Below, one piece after another: positions 1 through 12,017 of a stretch of 64,000 nt of DNA (positions are counted from its first letter, which is position 1; each line of letters opens with the position of its first letter). The notes below the pieces were generated by a model that had not been told where the DNA came from, did not search any database, and was given only the letters and a program-made list of their open reading frames with translations. Source of the DNA: Channallabes apus (Eukaryota > Chordata > Actinopteri > Siluriformes > Clariidae). Where the stretch lies: contig CM060109.1 of the NCBI GenBank assembly GCA_030522415.1, positions 28,359,392-28,423,391 on the forward strand, written 5' to 3'. The position numbers were made by a program, and so were the translations under genes.

Positions 1-29
1 CAGTCAGGCTACTACAGTCGTTATTGCTT

Positions 30-1016
30 GGTTCCCAGATGAACGGGGGGCTGCGTCCAAATTTTAGATTTGTACCTCTATCTAAAATAATAAATACAGT
101 TTAAAAAATGTTAAATATCAAAGTGATTGTTCTCAAATCCTACCAAGCGATTGATTGTGACAATCGATTGAAGGATGCTTACTGCCACAACACAGGGAAA
201 GACCTGAGGTTCGCTTTCAGGGGCGAAGCTTACCAGTATCAGGTCCTTCCATTTGATCTAGCCCTATATACCCGCACATGGATGTATTGAATTACATAGA
301 CGACTGGCTGGCCCAGTCTCAGTACTGTAGCTAGCGCTTCGACATCAGCATGTCATCCTAACAAGCATCCCATCAAGCTAGACCAGAAAGTGACCACCTC
401 TTTCAGAAATCTTAGCTCTCATGGCTGTATCCATGGTAACACCTTTGGGCCTTCTGCACATGAGAGCATTTTAGTTGTGGCTAAGACAGGGGATTTCACT
501 CTAGGGCCAATCCCCAATAAAGATTACGCGCCAGGTGCTTCGTACTCTTCCTATGTGGTTCAGACCCCGGTTTCTGACTCTGGGTCCCACTCTAAGTTCG
601 TCTTGTCGTCGCAGATGCTAACGACAGACGCTTCCCTCACGGGCTGGGGTGCGGTCTTAGATGACCGTCCAGCCCAAGGGAGCTGGAGAGGCCTTCTTCC
701 CGTGCGGCATATCAATTGCCCCGAAATGATGGCTCTATTTCTGGCCCTAAAGCACTTCCTCCAGCAGTTGAGAGGCTACCATGTCCTAGTGCGGATGGAC
801 AACACTATGGCAGTCTCATATATTATCGCAAGGGCGGACTGTGCTCGCGCCGCTAAACAGCTAGCGCACCAGATTCCTCTCCCTCAGGACGATTTACATT
901 CAGGGCATATGAATGTGGGAGCAGTTGTACTGTCCGGTCAATCTCTGACAGACGGGGAATGGGGACCCCACCCCGAAGTAGTCAGTCAATCTGGGAGAGA
1001 TTTCAGCTAGCAGAGC
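30..1016 (+). pseudogene. DIRS reverse transcriptase - RNase H remnant
   Basis: The first part (about 30-345) reads as reverse transcriptase palm fragments. A 'RFAFRGEAYQYQVLPF' block around 210-255 is followed near 290-310 by a YIDDWL box, the catalytic YxDD motif. The second part (about 600-890) reads as RNase H: 'TTDASLTGWGAVLDD' supplies the first acidic residue, 'CPEMMALFLALKHF' the E-containing helix, and 'VRMDNTMAVSYI' the next acidic residue. The sequence between about 340 and 600 is poorly preserved. There are several frame changes and stop codons. In life the protein would make cDNA in the nucleus or cytoplasm and remove template RNA. No functional product is expected. Confidence 0.72.
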
Positions 1017-1189
1017 TGGACCTCTTTGCCTCGTAAGATCAGCAAATGTCCCCTTTGCTACTCTCTGACTCTTCCATGCCCCCCCACCCCTGGGTCTGGA
1101 CATCTTGGCCCGTACGTGGCCCAGGTTACGCCTTTATGCGTTTTTTCCTGATAGCTCTGCTCCCGGGAGTCTAAGTCAAGCTGGTCTTC

Positions 1190-1970
1190 CATCCAGGGTA
1201 ATTAAGACTATTCTAAGTGCTAGGGCTCCCTCCCCTAGAAGAGCTTATGCCCTCAAAATGAATGTATTTGAAAATTGGTGCATGACGAAGCAGATAGCTA
1301 GTACTCTCAGGACGTACGTAACTGCTATTTCAGCCTGCCACGTCCTGATTGATGGGGTTACTGTGGATTACACCCTTTTAGTTACCGTTCCATTCATGGA
1401 GCTAAACGGTTGAGGCCTATCGTGCTCAAAGGCCCAATTGACACCCCCTTTGAACCACTAGAGTCAGCGCCTCAGGTTTTCTGACTCTTAATATGGTTTT
1501 TCTAATGGCCGTTACCTCTCTAAGAGGATTGGAGATCTGTCAGGGCCATTTCGCATCCTCACTGAACTATCTTCCGAAAGTTCCATTTTCAACATGCATC
1601 CTATTGTTTTGAAGCCTTCTGTACTCCGCCTTTACAGCTTCGGAGCTGGAGAGACTTCAATTACTGTGTCCAGTACGTGCTCTTCAGATTTACGTCCACC
1701 TTATCAGCCAGTGGAGTAGGTCAGAGCAGCCTTACATGTTTTGGGACCGCAGGGGCGGCCGCCATTAAACTGGGTGAGAGATGCTATTGCCCTCTCCTAT
1801 GAAGCGCGTGGGCTCACTTCGCCTCTAGGAATCAGGGCTCATTCAACCAGGGGTTTGCCTCATCTATTGCACTAGCAAGAGGTATTCCCCTGCAGCAAGT
1901 GTGTGCTAAGCAGGTAGACCCAGTCCACTGCCGAAATGTTTCAGTGCTGGAGGGGCTGTGGCAGTTAACA
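1190..1970 (+). pseudogene. DIRS tyrosine recombinase (YR) remnant
   Basis: In-frame fragments resemble the fish DIRS YR domain: an 'ARAPSPRRAYALKMNVFENWCM' N-terminal segment near 1225-1280 and 'LRTYVTAISACHVLIDG' near 1306-1356. A CPVRAL-type segment lies near 1660-1700. 'GIRAHSTRGLAS' near 1830-1865 contains the H-x-x-R catalytic box. The nucleophilic tyrosine region is not recognisable before similarity fades near 1960. A large deletion separates the N-terminal and central parts, and several frames are used, so it is a pseudogene. It lies directly downstream of the RT-RNase H remnant in the order expected for DIRS elements. Confidence 0.68.
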
Positions 1971-2339
1971 CGGAGAGTTTGTGGAGTTAAATAAATATCA
2001 AAATGTAATTTAAAGCGATGCTTTAAAACAGCTACACAGCAAATACATTATCCTTGTGTCAGAATATGCAAGAATGCATTAAGAAAGCTGATGGCTAGAT
2101 TGCCATGGTGATATTTCAGAACAACTGTAATACAAAAATATTTTTTTTGATAAGTATCAGTCTCCTAAACTCTCTTCACATTCTTTGAAGGCATGAAGCA
2201 GATACTATAGCCTACATGTAAGTGATAATGTAAGAATAATCTTTTAAAAAGTCATGAAAAAATGCTAAACTTGCATCTATAACTTAAATATCAAAGTATT
2301 ATAAAACTAATATGATTTACCTCAAAATTACAAAGAAAA

Positions 2340-2672
2340 ACAATACTTTTTTTGTATGGACATTAACCTTTATCTAATGAGTTTTGTATTTACTTACAAT
2401 TTATTATTGTAATTTTACATACAGTAAAGTTACACGCAATTTACAAAAACAGAAACAACACAGTAAAAATAATATGGTATTTTTACTGTTAAAAAATGTG
2501 AAAAAAAGTAAATTTTTCAATATTGAAATAATACTTAAAAAAACAGTCGACTTCGTAATTTACAGATAATGTCTGTAATTTTACAGAGATTTGTATGTAG
2601 TTTAAAAAAAAGGAAAACTACTATAAAATTTTAAAGTTATTTTCCGTAAATTTAGGACTTTTTTTTTTTTAC
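2340..2672. mobile_element. CACTG-ended DNA transposon fragment (EnSpm/CACTA-like, tentative)
   Basis: This is AT-rich sequence built of repeated 'acagtaaa/tttactgt' and 'ccgtaaa' words. It ends at 2655-2672 in a T-run followed by ACAGTG, the complement of a CACTG terminus. The same style of sequence recurs at 13669-14000 and 17400-17802. It sits exactly between the two DIRS pieces. I assign it to CACTG-ended non-autonomous DNA transposons from the terminus alone. The left end is not located. Confidence 0.4.
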
Positions 2673-3140
2673 AGTGTATTACTCTCAGGATGTACTTAAC
2701 TGCATCCTCACTGAACTATCTACCGAAAGTTCCATTTTCAACATGCACCCTATTGTTTTGAAGCCTTCTGTCCTCTGCTTTTTACAGCTTCGGAGCAGGA
2801 GAAACTTCACTTACTGTCCAGTACGTGCTCTTCAGATTTATGTCCACCGCATCAGCCAGTGGCGTAAGTCAGAGCAGCTTTTATATGTTTTGCCGCACTG
2901 CCTACGTGACCGGACGTCCATTCAGACAAATCAATCTGAGGAATGTTTCCGGTTCACTCCTTTTATAACCTCCAGATGCGTCTCATCAGATGACGTCACC
3001 TGACCGAGGTTATATAGGCCAAAATTTGGCGTGTTTGATACACACATGCTTCACAACCGGCAACATGACAAGATGTTCCCATAGCGTTTTCACGCAGCAT
3101 CTCTTTCCCGTCTTTTCAGGGAACAGGGTTACAGCAAAGT
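2673..3140 (+). mobile_element. DIRS-type element, fragment 2 with 3' terminus
   Basis: The first 24 or so bases match copy 1 near 1300-1323. The sequence then jumps to a near-copy of 1555-1740, so this fragment has a 230-base internal deletion relative to copy 1. Reading it as protein gives the CPVRALQIYVHR segment of the YR domain. Downstream (about 2985-3140) are a GC-richer tail and a 'cagggaacagggttaca' motif, which I recognise as the terminal-repeat region of fish DIRS elements. Unlike copy 1, this fragment appears to reach the element's 3' end. Confidence 0.6.
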
Positions 3141-3775
3141 AACCTGTGACGTTTTCTGTTTCATTTTCTTTGATTAAAGCACATAAAAGCAAGCAGAGTT
3201 CAGAAGTCATTTTAACTGCTATTTTCTTTAAGTTGCAACAAGGACAATTCTAAATAAAAAGCACATGATAAGGGTACAGTTTGCAGGAATACTAGACCAC
3301 ATGGACCTTCTGATGCTCACCCATGCTTTTATTATTTAAGTAATTGTAACATAGAATAATTGTGGTTACATTTTGTGACAATGCTAAAAATTATTTCTGA
3401 AACTGTTTAATTTCATCAGAACTTAAGACAAGAGACACAAGGAGACGTAATGTGCAAAGCACCCTGCCCTTCTTCTTCTTCTTCAAAAAAAAAAGGTAGA
3501 TATTTAATTGAAATATATTTGTAACACCTTGTTAAAGTTGTATTTTTACAAAAATATAATGAAGTAAATTGAAATGCATTTTGGGATTTTAGGACATGGA
3601 AGGTACAATTAAAACAGTATTAACAGCCATGCTAGATGTTGCTGTGATATTTATATTATCCAAGTTACAAAAAAACATGGTGAAATGGTGAATAATTGCC
3701 TAATTATCCATGAAAAACATACACTGTGGGCAAATTAGAATCGCTAGTCAGCCTATACTGCATGTTTTTCTTTTT
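3141..3775. other. Gap: AT-rich, no gene seen
   Basis: I see no coding potential, RNA gene or recognisable transposon here. The only structure is short A and TTC runs near 3470-3495. Confidence 0.5.
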
Positions 3776-4835
3776 CAGTTTTTTTTTATAGAGAGCTTTT
3801 AACAATTGACATTGTCTCAAAACAGCTTTACACAATCAAAAGAATTATTTACTGTAAGTTTGTATGGAATGTGAATGTGTATGAATCAAAATGGTCAGAT
3901 AGTCCCTGATGAGCAAGCCGCGGCCGACAGTGGCAAGGAAAAACTCCCTGAGATGGTAATAGGAAGAAACCTTGAGAGGAACCAGACACAACAGGGAACC
4001 CATCCTCATTTGGGTGAAACAGATAGCAGGAAATGATCTGCATTTATACAGTGTGTTAGGTGGCGGGCAGTTCAGCTATAATAGTTGATGTTAATTGATG
4101 TTAAAATGGAGTCCAGGTAGTTATTGGAGACTCAGATAGACTTGTAGAAAGTTCCAGTCCTGAACTATCGAATTGTCAAGTCCTCAGAGAAACAGCTGCT
4201 AACACCAGTCGAAGCCAGAACCATCTTCTAAGTAGAGAGAATCATCCCCAGACACCAGACGCATCCCAAAGAGACACACGGGGCATCCATGCAACGAGAC
4301 CTCCAACCAGAAGCGGGGCAGCAGGATGGATCAGACAGGTCCGGAGGGCAGAGGGAGTCTGGATCACTGGCAGCTCAGGAATGACATGTGTAGCTCGACA
4401 GAGAGAGAGAAAGAGTGAAAGGGGGAGACGGGGAGAGAGGAAAGAGAAAGAGGGGGAGGAAGAGAAGAAGAGGAGAGATGGCAGTTAGGTATGGTCACAG
4501 TCACATAATGTATAATGTGAATGTATATTTACTGTAGAGTGCAAGCAGGGACTCCGGCAGGACTAACTATGACAGCATAACTAAAAGGGAGAGCCAGAAG
4601 GAAACACAAACATGAGGGCTCCCTGAGATGTAAAGCAAACAATCACCTCACCGTCAACAAACCTGAGTGATCAAATGAGAGTGAGGAAGACAGCATCTAA
4701 ACATACCAGTTCACCGTAATACTCTACGTCCATGAGTCCCCCAGATCTGCTCCTTTACCTAAGGCAAATCTATTTATAAAAATGCTTGGCTAAATAAATA
4801 GGTTTTTAGCCTAGACTTAAACAAGGGTGAACAGT
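3776..4835 (-). mobile_element. L2/jockey-like LINE 3' UTR, 5'-truncated copy
   Basis: Read on the minus strand, this matches the 3' part of the LINE at 18160-19475, including a 'gggagtttttccttgccactgtc' block (3927-3949, complement) and the tail 'agctgttttgagacaatgtc' (3807-3826, complement). The 'taaaaacctatttattta' coding-end region lies near 4795-4815. No reverse transcriptase is present, as expected for a copy aborted during target-primed reverse transcription. It carries an expanded purine tract at 4398-4487. Confidence 0.75.
4398..4487 (+). repeat. Purine-rich (G/A) tract inside LINE tail
   Basis: About 90 bases consist almost entirely of A and G (mixed gaga, ggga and gaag words). The tract is absent from the sister copy at 18160-19475, so it expanded after insertion. 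Long polypurine tracts can form triplex structures. Confidence 0.7.
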
Positions 4836-4854
4836 GAAACAATATTCACCCGTG

Positions 4855-5040
4855 TTAGTTTTCTTTGGGTCCTCCAGTTTCCTCCCACTGTCCAAAAACT
4901 AGCAAGACTGGGTGTGAGAATGTGCCGTTTGATGTGTTGGCACCCCATTCAGGCTGTAACCTGCCTTGTGCTCTAAATTTCCTGGGTTAGGCGGTGTGCG
5001 TTTATATTGGATGGATGGATGGATGGATGGATGGATGAAC
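4855..5040 (+). mobile_element. V-SINE/L2-like 3' tail ending in (ATGG)n
   Basis: The sequence contains 'tcctccagtttcctcccactgtccaaaaa', then 'ggcaccccattcaggctgtaacctgccttgtg', then a (ggat)n tail at 5018-5036. This is the conserved 3' half of the fish repeat seen complete at 59308-59643. The tRNA-like head is missing. Confidence 0.65.
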
Positions 5041-5434
5041 TGATTTTAGCCTGTTTGCTGCATTTTCATAAGTTGTAATTAAAATATATTTACTGATTGT
5101 TACTCAGCTAACTTATAGTTGGCCACAAAGCTACATAACAAAACAGTTTTTAGGCAAACCTGCCTGTGAAGAATCTTTGGCACACAGAAGTCAAAGCAGT
5201 CAAATCAGTTGGTTTAATCGAAGGACAAAGAATTACAGTCTAGCTAACCAGGGATTAGAGATGGATAAAGCTGCACCACATGCTGAGGTTTTGTTTGTGT
5301 TTTTGCTAACATACTTAAATTGGTTTAAATTACACAACTCACAAGTGCCTTACTTCAGCTCTCAGTAGATCAATACTGTTTCCAGTAATATAAAAACAAA
5401 GCACTTCCCTTTTCCAAATATAATACCAATATGA

Positions 5435-5605
5435 ACCCTATTACATTACAGCATTTGGCAAATGCCCTTATCCAGAGTGACTTATATTTTCATATCATTA
5501 TACATCTGAGACCATGTGGCAACTTGGTGGTTAAGGAGTTTGAACCTGGGACCTTCTGTACTATAGTACAATGGATTTACCACTGAGCTACCCCTGACAA
5601 ACAAC
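5435..5605 (+). mobile_element. Fish SINE-like interspersed repeat (fragment)
   Basis: The sequence begins 'ttacagcatttggcaaatgcccttatccagagtgactta' and ends with 'ccactgagctacc', a combination found in a common fish short repeat. I recognise it as interspersed from memory and assign no family name. Internal bases are missing relative to the form I remember. Confidence 0.5.
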
Positions 5606-6485
5606 TGCTTCTTGTATTGCTCGTTTCACCTTGTACTCATGCAGACTCAGAATCCAAATCTTTATCTCAAGTGATCACAACCTGAACACCGTGAACACTC
5701 CATTAACCAGGTGTGAATACTAATCATGGAAACTCTTCAGTCAGATATCAGAAGGTCGAATATAAATAGGGTCAAAGGGATAAAATACAGGAGATACACA
5801 TGGATGATACCATGAAGACTGTATATCTTTGTGGATATGGCAGGGTTTATACTAATCAAACAAACAAAAGGAAGATGAAACATCATTGGCTAAAGAGCAG
5901 TTGTTGGAGTCATGGACACTGAGGACATAATGTAACTCCATTAGTCATCAGGGTATCCTTCATCACTATTCAATATAACAAATACTGAAAAATTAAGAGA
6001 TGGGAAGACAAAAACAAACCCACTATATGATTGCCTTAAGGACAGAAGAAAGGGATAGAAAAAGTTAATGATAGAAGAAAAAGAAGCACTACTTTTGTAC
6101 AGTAATGCTATATTACATTAGAAAAACAGTATACATAATGACCTGAGTTCAGTAACTTGCTATGGAGGATGGGGTTATTTACCCATTTTCATTTCAAAAT
6201 GTCAGGATGAGTGTTATAGCTTAGATTAAGCTGGTTCCTTAGTGCAGCCTCCCTAAAACACGTCCACTGGTTGGCGGCATGGACAACAAAACTGGCCTGG
6301 ATCTCATCCATAATGGTTGTATTTATTCTCTCTCCTACGCATCCTCATTTGTCACCTTTCTTTTCAGTATTACATGCCATTGTTGCCCAAACCAAGACAT
6401 CTAACATGTGGCTTATTTTAGCCATGAGTGTTTTTATTTGTAAGGACTGGGATTGGGTAATAAGTATGGCGTTGAATGGCAATGT
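5606..6485. other. Gap: unique AT-rich sequence, no gene seen
   Basis: Short open frames, such as 6271-6525, show no protein family signature. No transposon ends are recognisable. Confidence 0.45.
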
Positions 6486-6489
6486 TCTT

Positions 6490-6640
6490 TTAAAAGTTCA
6501 ATTCAATTCAATTTTATTTGTATAGCGCTTTAAACAATTGTCATTGTCGCAAAGCAGTTTTACACAATTAAAAGAATTATTTAAGTCTAAATAATATATA
6601 TAGTATAAAAGTAATACACATGAAGTTTCGAATAATATGT
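6490..6640 (-). mobile_element. LINE 3' tail with (TTGAA)n end
   Basis: The plus strand shows 'caattcaattcaattttatttgtatagcgctttaaacaattgtcattgtc'. This is the reverse complement of the LINE tail that ends the 18160-19475 element. The copy is very short, and sequence beyond about 6600 no longer matches. Confidence 0.65.
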
Positions 6641-7329
6641 CTAATACATAGATTAGTGTAGCACAAAAAGTGATGCAAAGTAAATGAGAGACGTGCTGAT
6701 AGTTTAGCATAAAAGGTCAAGGCTAAATGAGTTACAATGTCTACAACCTGTAAATTATTGCTTTTCATCCAGTGACTTGCTACGATTGTGCATTTTATAA
6801 GTAGATCTCCGGTAAAGGATTTCTTGTGGTTGTCTCCCTGCTTCTGAAGGCTTCAGGTGGTGCTTTGATGTGCTACTGGTGGCACTGGAGCTGAAACATA
6901 GCCAATGCTAGACATATGGCGCTCTAACCACTAGCCAGGGAAGGCAGATGCTGTAAGGCACAGATGAGACAAGTGAAGAAGTGAATGCATCTAAAATAGG
7001 TTGGTTTCTACTATTTCAAGAACACCATCTCTGTAAGGTAAGAGATACAGTATTGCTCTTTCATGAAGATACAGCTGAGACAGTATAAGTGAAGAGAAAT
7101 CCTATGAGAAGCTGCACAATCAGTATAAGCTGGTTTGACAGTGTCGAACTCTAATGATATAGTAAAAGAAAGCTTTTTTTGGTGAGTGTCCCAGGATGAG
7201 GCAAAAAAATATAAGAGGGACTGAATGTTTTTCATGTATCAAGGGTAATGGTAAGGTATGAAACAATAGCAGGTATCTATCAGTGCTATTCATATAGCCA
7301 TACCACTGAAATCTGAGATTATAATTTTA

Positions 7330-7382
7330 AAGATCTTCCAACAGTCCAAAGACATGCAGAGTATGTTAATTGGCATTCCCAA

Positions 7383-7441
<59 letters not shown>

Positions 7442-7580
7442 GTGCGTGTGTGTATGTGTGTGTGTGTGTGTGTGTTGTGATGGATTGGGATCATGTCCAG
7501 GGTGTACCCTACCTCATGCCAGAAGTTTCCTGAGATAGGTTCCAGACCCGTGACTGGGAATTACAGGGAAGGTCTTCATG
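7330..7580 (+). mobile_element. V-SINE/L2-like tail split by a (TG)n microsatellite
   Basis: 'cagtccaaagacatgcag' and 'ttaattggcattcccaaattg' precede a TG microsatellite at 7387-7474. After it come 'gtgatggattggg', 'catgtccagggtgtaccctacct' and 'gagataggttccag'. This is the middle and 3' part of the same repeat as at 59308-59643. The microsatellite grew from the short tg run present at the same place in that family. Confidence 0.65.
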
Positions 7581-8765
7581 AGAGCCAGTTTCCTCATGCT
7601 GCTTGATGGAATTTGCAAATGCACTTGATAATACTGTTGTTGCACAACTATTTCAGTGCAGCTGGCCCTCGTCTCTTAAAATAACAACAGTCAGTTGTTA
7701 TGTGATTCTAGAAAATAGAATACATAAATCCTACTGCATGTGTAATGCACGACTTTGTATGAAAAATGCTATATAAATACTGATGATGATTATGATAATA
7801 TTGATGGTGAAGATGCTTATCCATTCATACAGTACATGATCTACACCTCTCATCCTGAACATATCTAAGAGAACTTTGGCTTTGGATTCTAGTAGGAAAC
7901 CGAAGAACCTTGACTGATATACAGCTGATCCACTATAACTACCACAGAGGTGCATGAGGCATTTCCTATTTGCATATTAATACATATAAATAGTTTTTTT
8001 TTCTTTATTTTTTAAAGGGTATAGGGATGGTCCGGGGTGTCATCTCTGCCCTAATAGTCCTCTAATAGAGAATTAGAGGTTTAATTAACAGGGACTTGTA
8101 TTAATGAATATGCGTAATGAATGGTTTATGTCTATCATTAACTGAAATACATCATTTCATGGTATGTATGCTAGAAAATTAAAAGGTTAAAGAAATCACC
8201 CTCTAGGAAATAAAATGGCTAAGTAAGCAACATTTGCAGGACAGAGCCCATCTGTCTCATATTATAGCTAATATTGTTTTATCTTGTTCTTGTATTGTTC
8301 TGCTTTGAAAATGCACTCATGGAAAAGCTTATTTAGTCTTAAGAAGCTAGGCTATTGATAAAAGTAAGCAGAAGAATTATGCTTTTGTAAATCAATGTTG
8401 TGAGGAGTATTTTCAGGAGTGGACAAAATTATTTGTTTCACTAAGATCATAGTCACACCAGGAAATATTGCTGTAATATTCAAGATTTAATTGGAGAAAA
8501 TGCCTTTCATTATTAAGTTATGATAAATGAACAATTCCTCAGACACTGTCTCCTCAATGCCGACTCCCCACCTGTTCAGCTATTTAATAATAAATATTTC
8601 CTGTAGCTTCTCTCAGCCTCTGGGAACTTCCACAGCATCAGCAGTTTTTATGAGTTAATTGACACAGGAGGGTTTTTTTTGTCTTGGTGAACAGGGTAGA
8701 ATTCACCCCTGTTAAGATGTTCATTATAGGGAGAAATGCACACGCACACATACATACACACACAC
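7581..8765. other. Gap: no gene seen
   Basis: This is unique-looking AT-rich sequence. I see no convincing coding region, RNA gene or transposon end. Confidence 0.45.
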
Positions 8766-8773
8766 AGAGAGAG

Positions 8774-8822
<49 letters not shown>
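8744..8822 (+). repeat. (CA)n then (GA)n compound microsatellite
   Basis: Interrupted CA repeats from about 8744 run into nearly uninterrupted GA repeats to 8822. Confidence 0.9.
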
Positions 8823-8827
<5 letters not shown>

Positions 8828-9930
8828 ATTAGAACATGGAGAAATTGCAGTTTCTGACTGTGGTGACATTAAACAGACTGGAAGCACAGACCTTACAGTC
8901 TAGAAGAATTTGCCTTAAGTCTGTCTTCTCTCATATCTCTAAGAAACAATAAATTTTCCTTGCCATTCAATATCAAACTCACATCAGGTAGTGTCAGGTC
9001 TCGTAAAATCAGCTCATCTCTCTACAGGAGGAGCAAGTGCAGGTTGTTGGTGAAAATTTGATATTGTATAAAAGTAGGATTAAATGTTTCAACATTTATG
9101 CTCATCAGCTGTTCTATCATCATATTATTGACACAGCACACATTCTTAAGCTGCAATAAAATAAAGTTTGCATATGATTACTCATAAACTCAACTATTAG
9201 ACTGCTCCTTTCAGTACCAACAATGTCCTCTCATTCTATTTAAATTTGAAAGATATAAAATGTTGACTATGTCTGTGGACAGCTTGTTCTCTATTGACAT
9301 CTAGAGTAAAGTATAGATCTTTACTGACATCTTCTGGCTAAAAGCAGCTTTGCAAAACATATAGTTTTTTTTTTTAAACAAACGTGTATAGAATACTTAG
9401 TCTTTGTGATGAGCAAATTTTGAAACAAGAAAAAAAAAAAAAGCCTATTTTTTACATGAAAGCTCAGCTTCTCTGTTATGGAGCAGTGGGCGGGCCAGGA
9501 CGCTGGGGTGCTGCATGAGGATTGGAGGAGCTGTTTAAAGGGCGGAACCCCTTTTTTGATTGACAGCATGCCTTAAGTATACATCGGTGCTACAGAGATT
9601 CGAGTTCAGTCCCATGCGAATTTGCAGGTGAAGTGGTACGATGAACTGCTGCACTCTGTATTGTTTGCTGGTGATATAAACCATTTTTGTTTGTACAAAT
9701 CGTTCTTTAAATGATAATAAATAAATAAAAAAACATTATAGCCTTCTTGACTTTGCTCCTTGTTACAGCAATGTAAAGTTAGTTCGTTCATATAATTAAA
9801 GTAGCTTGTGGAAGGGGAAACTAGCCAGAATTTACGTACAAATAACAATGAATTTTATGATGAATACTTAATATGAGCTTCCCCTGTTTCAAAAGCTAGC
9901 AGCCACCACTGATATATGTATACACACACA
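8823..9930. other. Gap: no gene seen
   Basis: This region is AT-rich with one GC-richer patch at about 9480-9600. No protein family or RNA gene is recognised in that patch or around it. Confidence 0.45.

Positions 9931-9961
<31 letters not shown>
9931..9961. repeat. (TA)n microsatellite
   Basis: An uninterrupted TA run, followed downstream by a run of C at about 9985-9994. Confidence 0.9.
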
Positions 9962-9968
<7 letters not shown>

Positions 9969-10558
9969 CTTTATTTTTTTATCCCCCCCCCCCAGATAGC
10001 CCTTTTTTTTGTTGTTAAATTATCAGCACTAGGTGGTGACCAAAACTATGTAATGAGTGTAAACATCCTGAAAACTCCAGCACAATGTTGAGTTTATAAT
10101 GTTGAGCTTTATGGTTTCTACCACGCCTAGTGCCACAATTCCCCCTGGGAAAGGCTCCAGGCTTCCCTCGATTCTGTACAGGATGGCTACTGCAGTACAT
10201 CTCGTGTATACTGTACTTAAATGCTACAGTACAGTATACAATGTTTAAAATAAAGCAGTATTGTGAATAGTTGTTATAAGCTGAGTGAAAATAAAAACAT
10301 ATCAATTAACTGATCCATTGTTTGATTAAATGATTAACAGAAGGCCTTGGGTGCTCTGCATTTTTCTCTCTGTTCAAGACCAATAAAACACTTCAAATTC
10401 CACAATGCCACTGGAATAGGTCCATGTTGTTTAATTAGACATTCACTTCATATTTCAGTGTGACCTGTAACTACAGTCGCTATAGTATATTACTTTTAAT
10501 ATGCTCACCCTGCTGCCAACTAAGTTATGTAAAAAAAAATCATTATTTTTCATTCATC

Positions 10559-10943
10559 TTGTCACGGTTTCGGGTCTTGTGTCGATGTGGCATAAATGCA
10601 GGAGGCAAGATGTTGATTTAAAGATCTTCTCTTTATTAGTTATCTGAACATCCAACTGAAACAGTACTCATTAGAGCACTTTAGCTACTTTTAATTCACT
10701 CTTCAAAACTAAAACACACCCAAAACAAGAGTAACTATAACAACAAATGTTAGACGCCTGACTGAACTTCAGTCAGGCTATTTATAGTCATTAACATAAT
10801 CATTCTCCTCGGTTCACAGGTGTACTCCATCACCTGACCGAGGTGCATTCTGGGCAACGTAGTACAACTTAAACTACAAACAAACATAACAAAACACAAA
10901 CCAAGAGGTGGCGTTTGTCGCCCTCTAGGGGTTCACCCTTACA
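10559..10943 (-). mobile_element. Putative solo LTR (minus orientation)
   Basis: The block starts TGTCACGG and ends CCCTTACA, so it has TG...CA boundaries with inverted TGT/ACA ends. The flanks are catct and tatct, a possible 5-bp duplication with one mismatch. On the minus strand a TATA-like ctataaatag near 10775-10785 is followed at the expected distance by AATAAAG near 10630. That is the promoter and polyadenylation order of an LTR. No internal region or partner LTR is present in the window. The call rests on architecture only. Confidence 0.5.
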
Positions 10944-11040
10944 TATCTACAAATCTGTCAGTCCAATTTTCATTGAGACATACAATGACAGGACTGCTCA
11001 TAAATAACAATGAGCCATGACTCCTTATATTCCTAAGATA

Positions 11041-11118
11041 ATTTTTATATATATTTTTATATATTATATTATATATTATATATTATATATTTTTATATAT
11101 TATATTTTTTTATTTAGT
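11041..11118. repeat. AT-rich degenerate tandem (atattttat)n
   Basis: Imperfect repeats of tatat/ttta words. No other content is visible. Confidence 0.7.
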
Positions 11119-11466
11119 GTAGAAGTACACGGATGAGGATTCTCAACTGCTCCTCTGTATCCAGCGTGCACAGAATTTAAAACGTGTAACATATACACCA
11201 GCCATAACATTAAAAGCACTTTGCTAATATTTTGTAATAATACTGTGTTTAAGGAGTAATGATACAGGTATTAATTGTAAATAGAATGTATTGAATGCTA
11301 ATAAAAGACCATGTGTGCCTTAAAGAATAGGTTTAAAATGCATAGGATAATTCATTAAAACATTGGCAGGCATTCCATTTTAGGACTCCCACTCTCCCAT
11401 GCTTAAGGGTGATCGCTCTAACAGAAAAAAATAACTACAGTTTATTCTTAACACTGTGAATATATA

Positions 11467-12017
11467 CAGTGGAACCTTGGATTACGAGCATAATTCATTT
11501 CGGAAGCGGGCTCATATTCCAAAACACTCGTAAACCAAATATAATTTTCCCATAAGAAATCATGGAAACTCAAATTATTCATTCCACAGTCCAAAAAAAT
11601 AAATGCATAAAAATAATTAGTATACTGTAAAATATAAAGTACAAATAAAACAAATTAACCTGCACTTTACCTTTAAAAAAAGTAAAAATAAATCCAGACA
11701 GATAAGTGTTTCCATTTATGTGCGCAGGCGCTGTGTGTGTGTGTTTTGGTCTGTCGTTATGTGTGTTCGTGTGTAATTTGACACCGTGCCGGTGCACAAA
11801 CACACAAACACACACAGCACCTACCTGCTGCTTTCTTTCTCTCTCACTAAAGGCGAGAGAGAGAGAGAAAGAGAGAGAGTGTGAACCGGCACGGTGTCAA
11901 ATTACATGCTCACGCACACATAACGATAGGCTGAGGGAGGAAATGTGTGCACGGAAGCAGGGGAGATGATTACCCACTTCTACAGCGCAAGAGAGAGAAA
12001 AACCGTTGGCACAATGC
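11467..12017 (+). mobile_element. Non-autonomous mariner-like foldback element, copy 1, right end missing
   Basis: It begins CAGTGGAACCTTGGATTACG after a TA, the same end as the complete copy at 60987-62040. Inside is an inverted repeat with arms at about 11754-11797 and 11880-11925, surrounding a purine/CA-rich loop. Similarity to the complete copy stops near 12017 ('aaccgttggc'), so the right terminal repeat is lost. No transposase is encoded. Confidence 0.7.

Larger units (their letters stand above)
1..1995 (+). mobile_element. DIRS-type tyrosine-recombinase retrotransposon, degraded copy 1 (5' end outside window)
   Basis: This stretch carries, in order, remnants of reverse transcriptase, RNase H and tyrosine recombinase on the plus strand. 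That order is characteristic of DIRS elements, which integrate with a tyrosine recombinase instead of a DDE integrase. Every domain is interrupted by stops and frameshifts, so the copy is dead. The element begins before position 1. Its similarity ends near 1990, where AT-rich sequence starts. A second, shorter piece of the same family lies at 2673-3140. The family assignment comes from protein-level recognition, not a database search. Confidence 0.75.
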
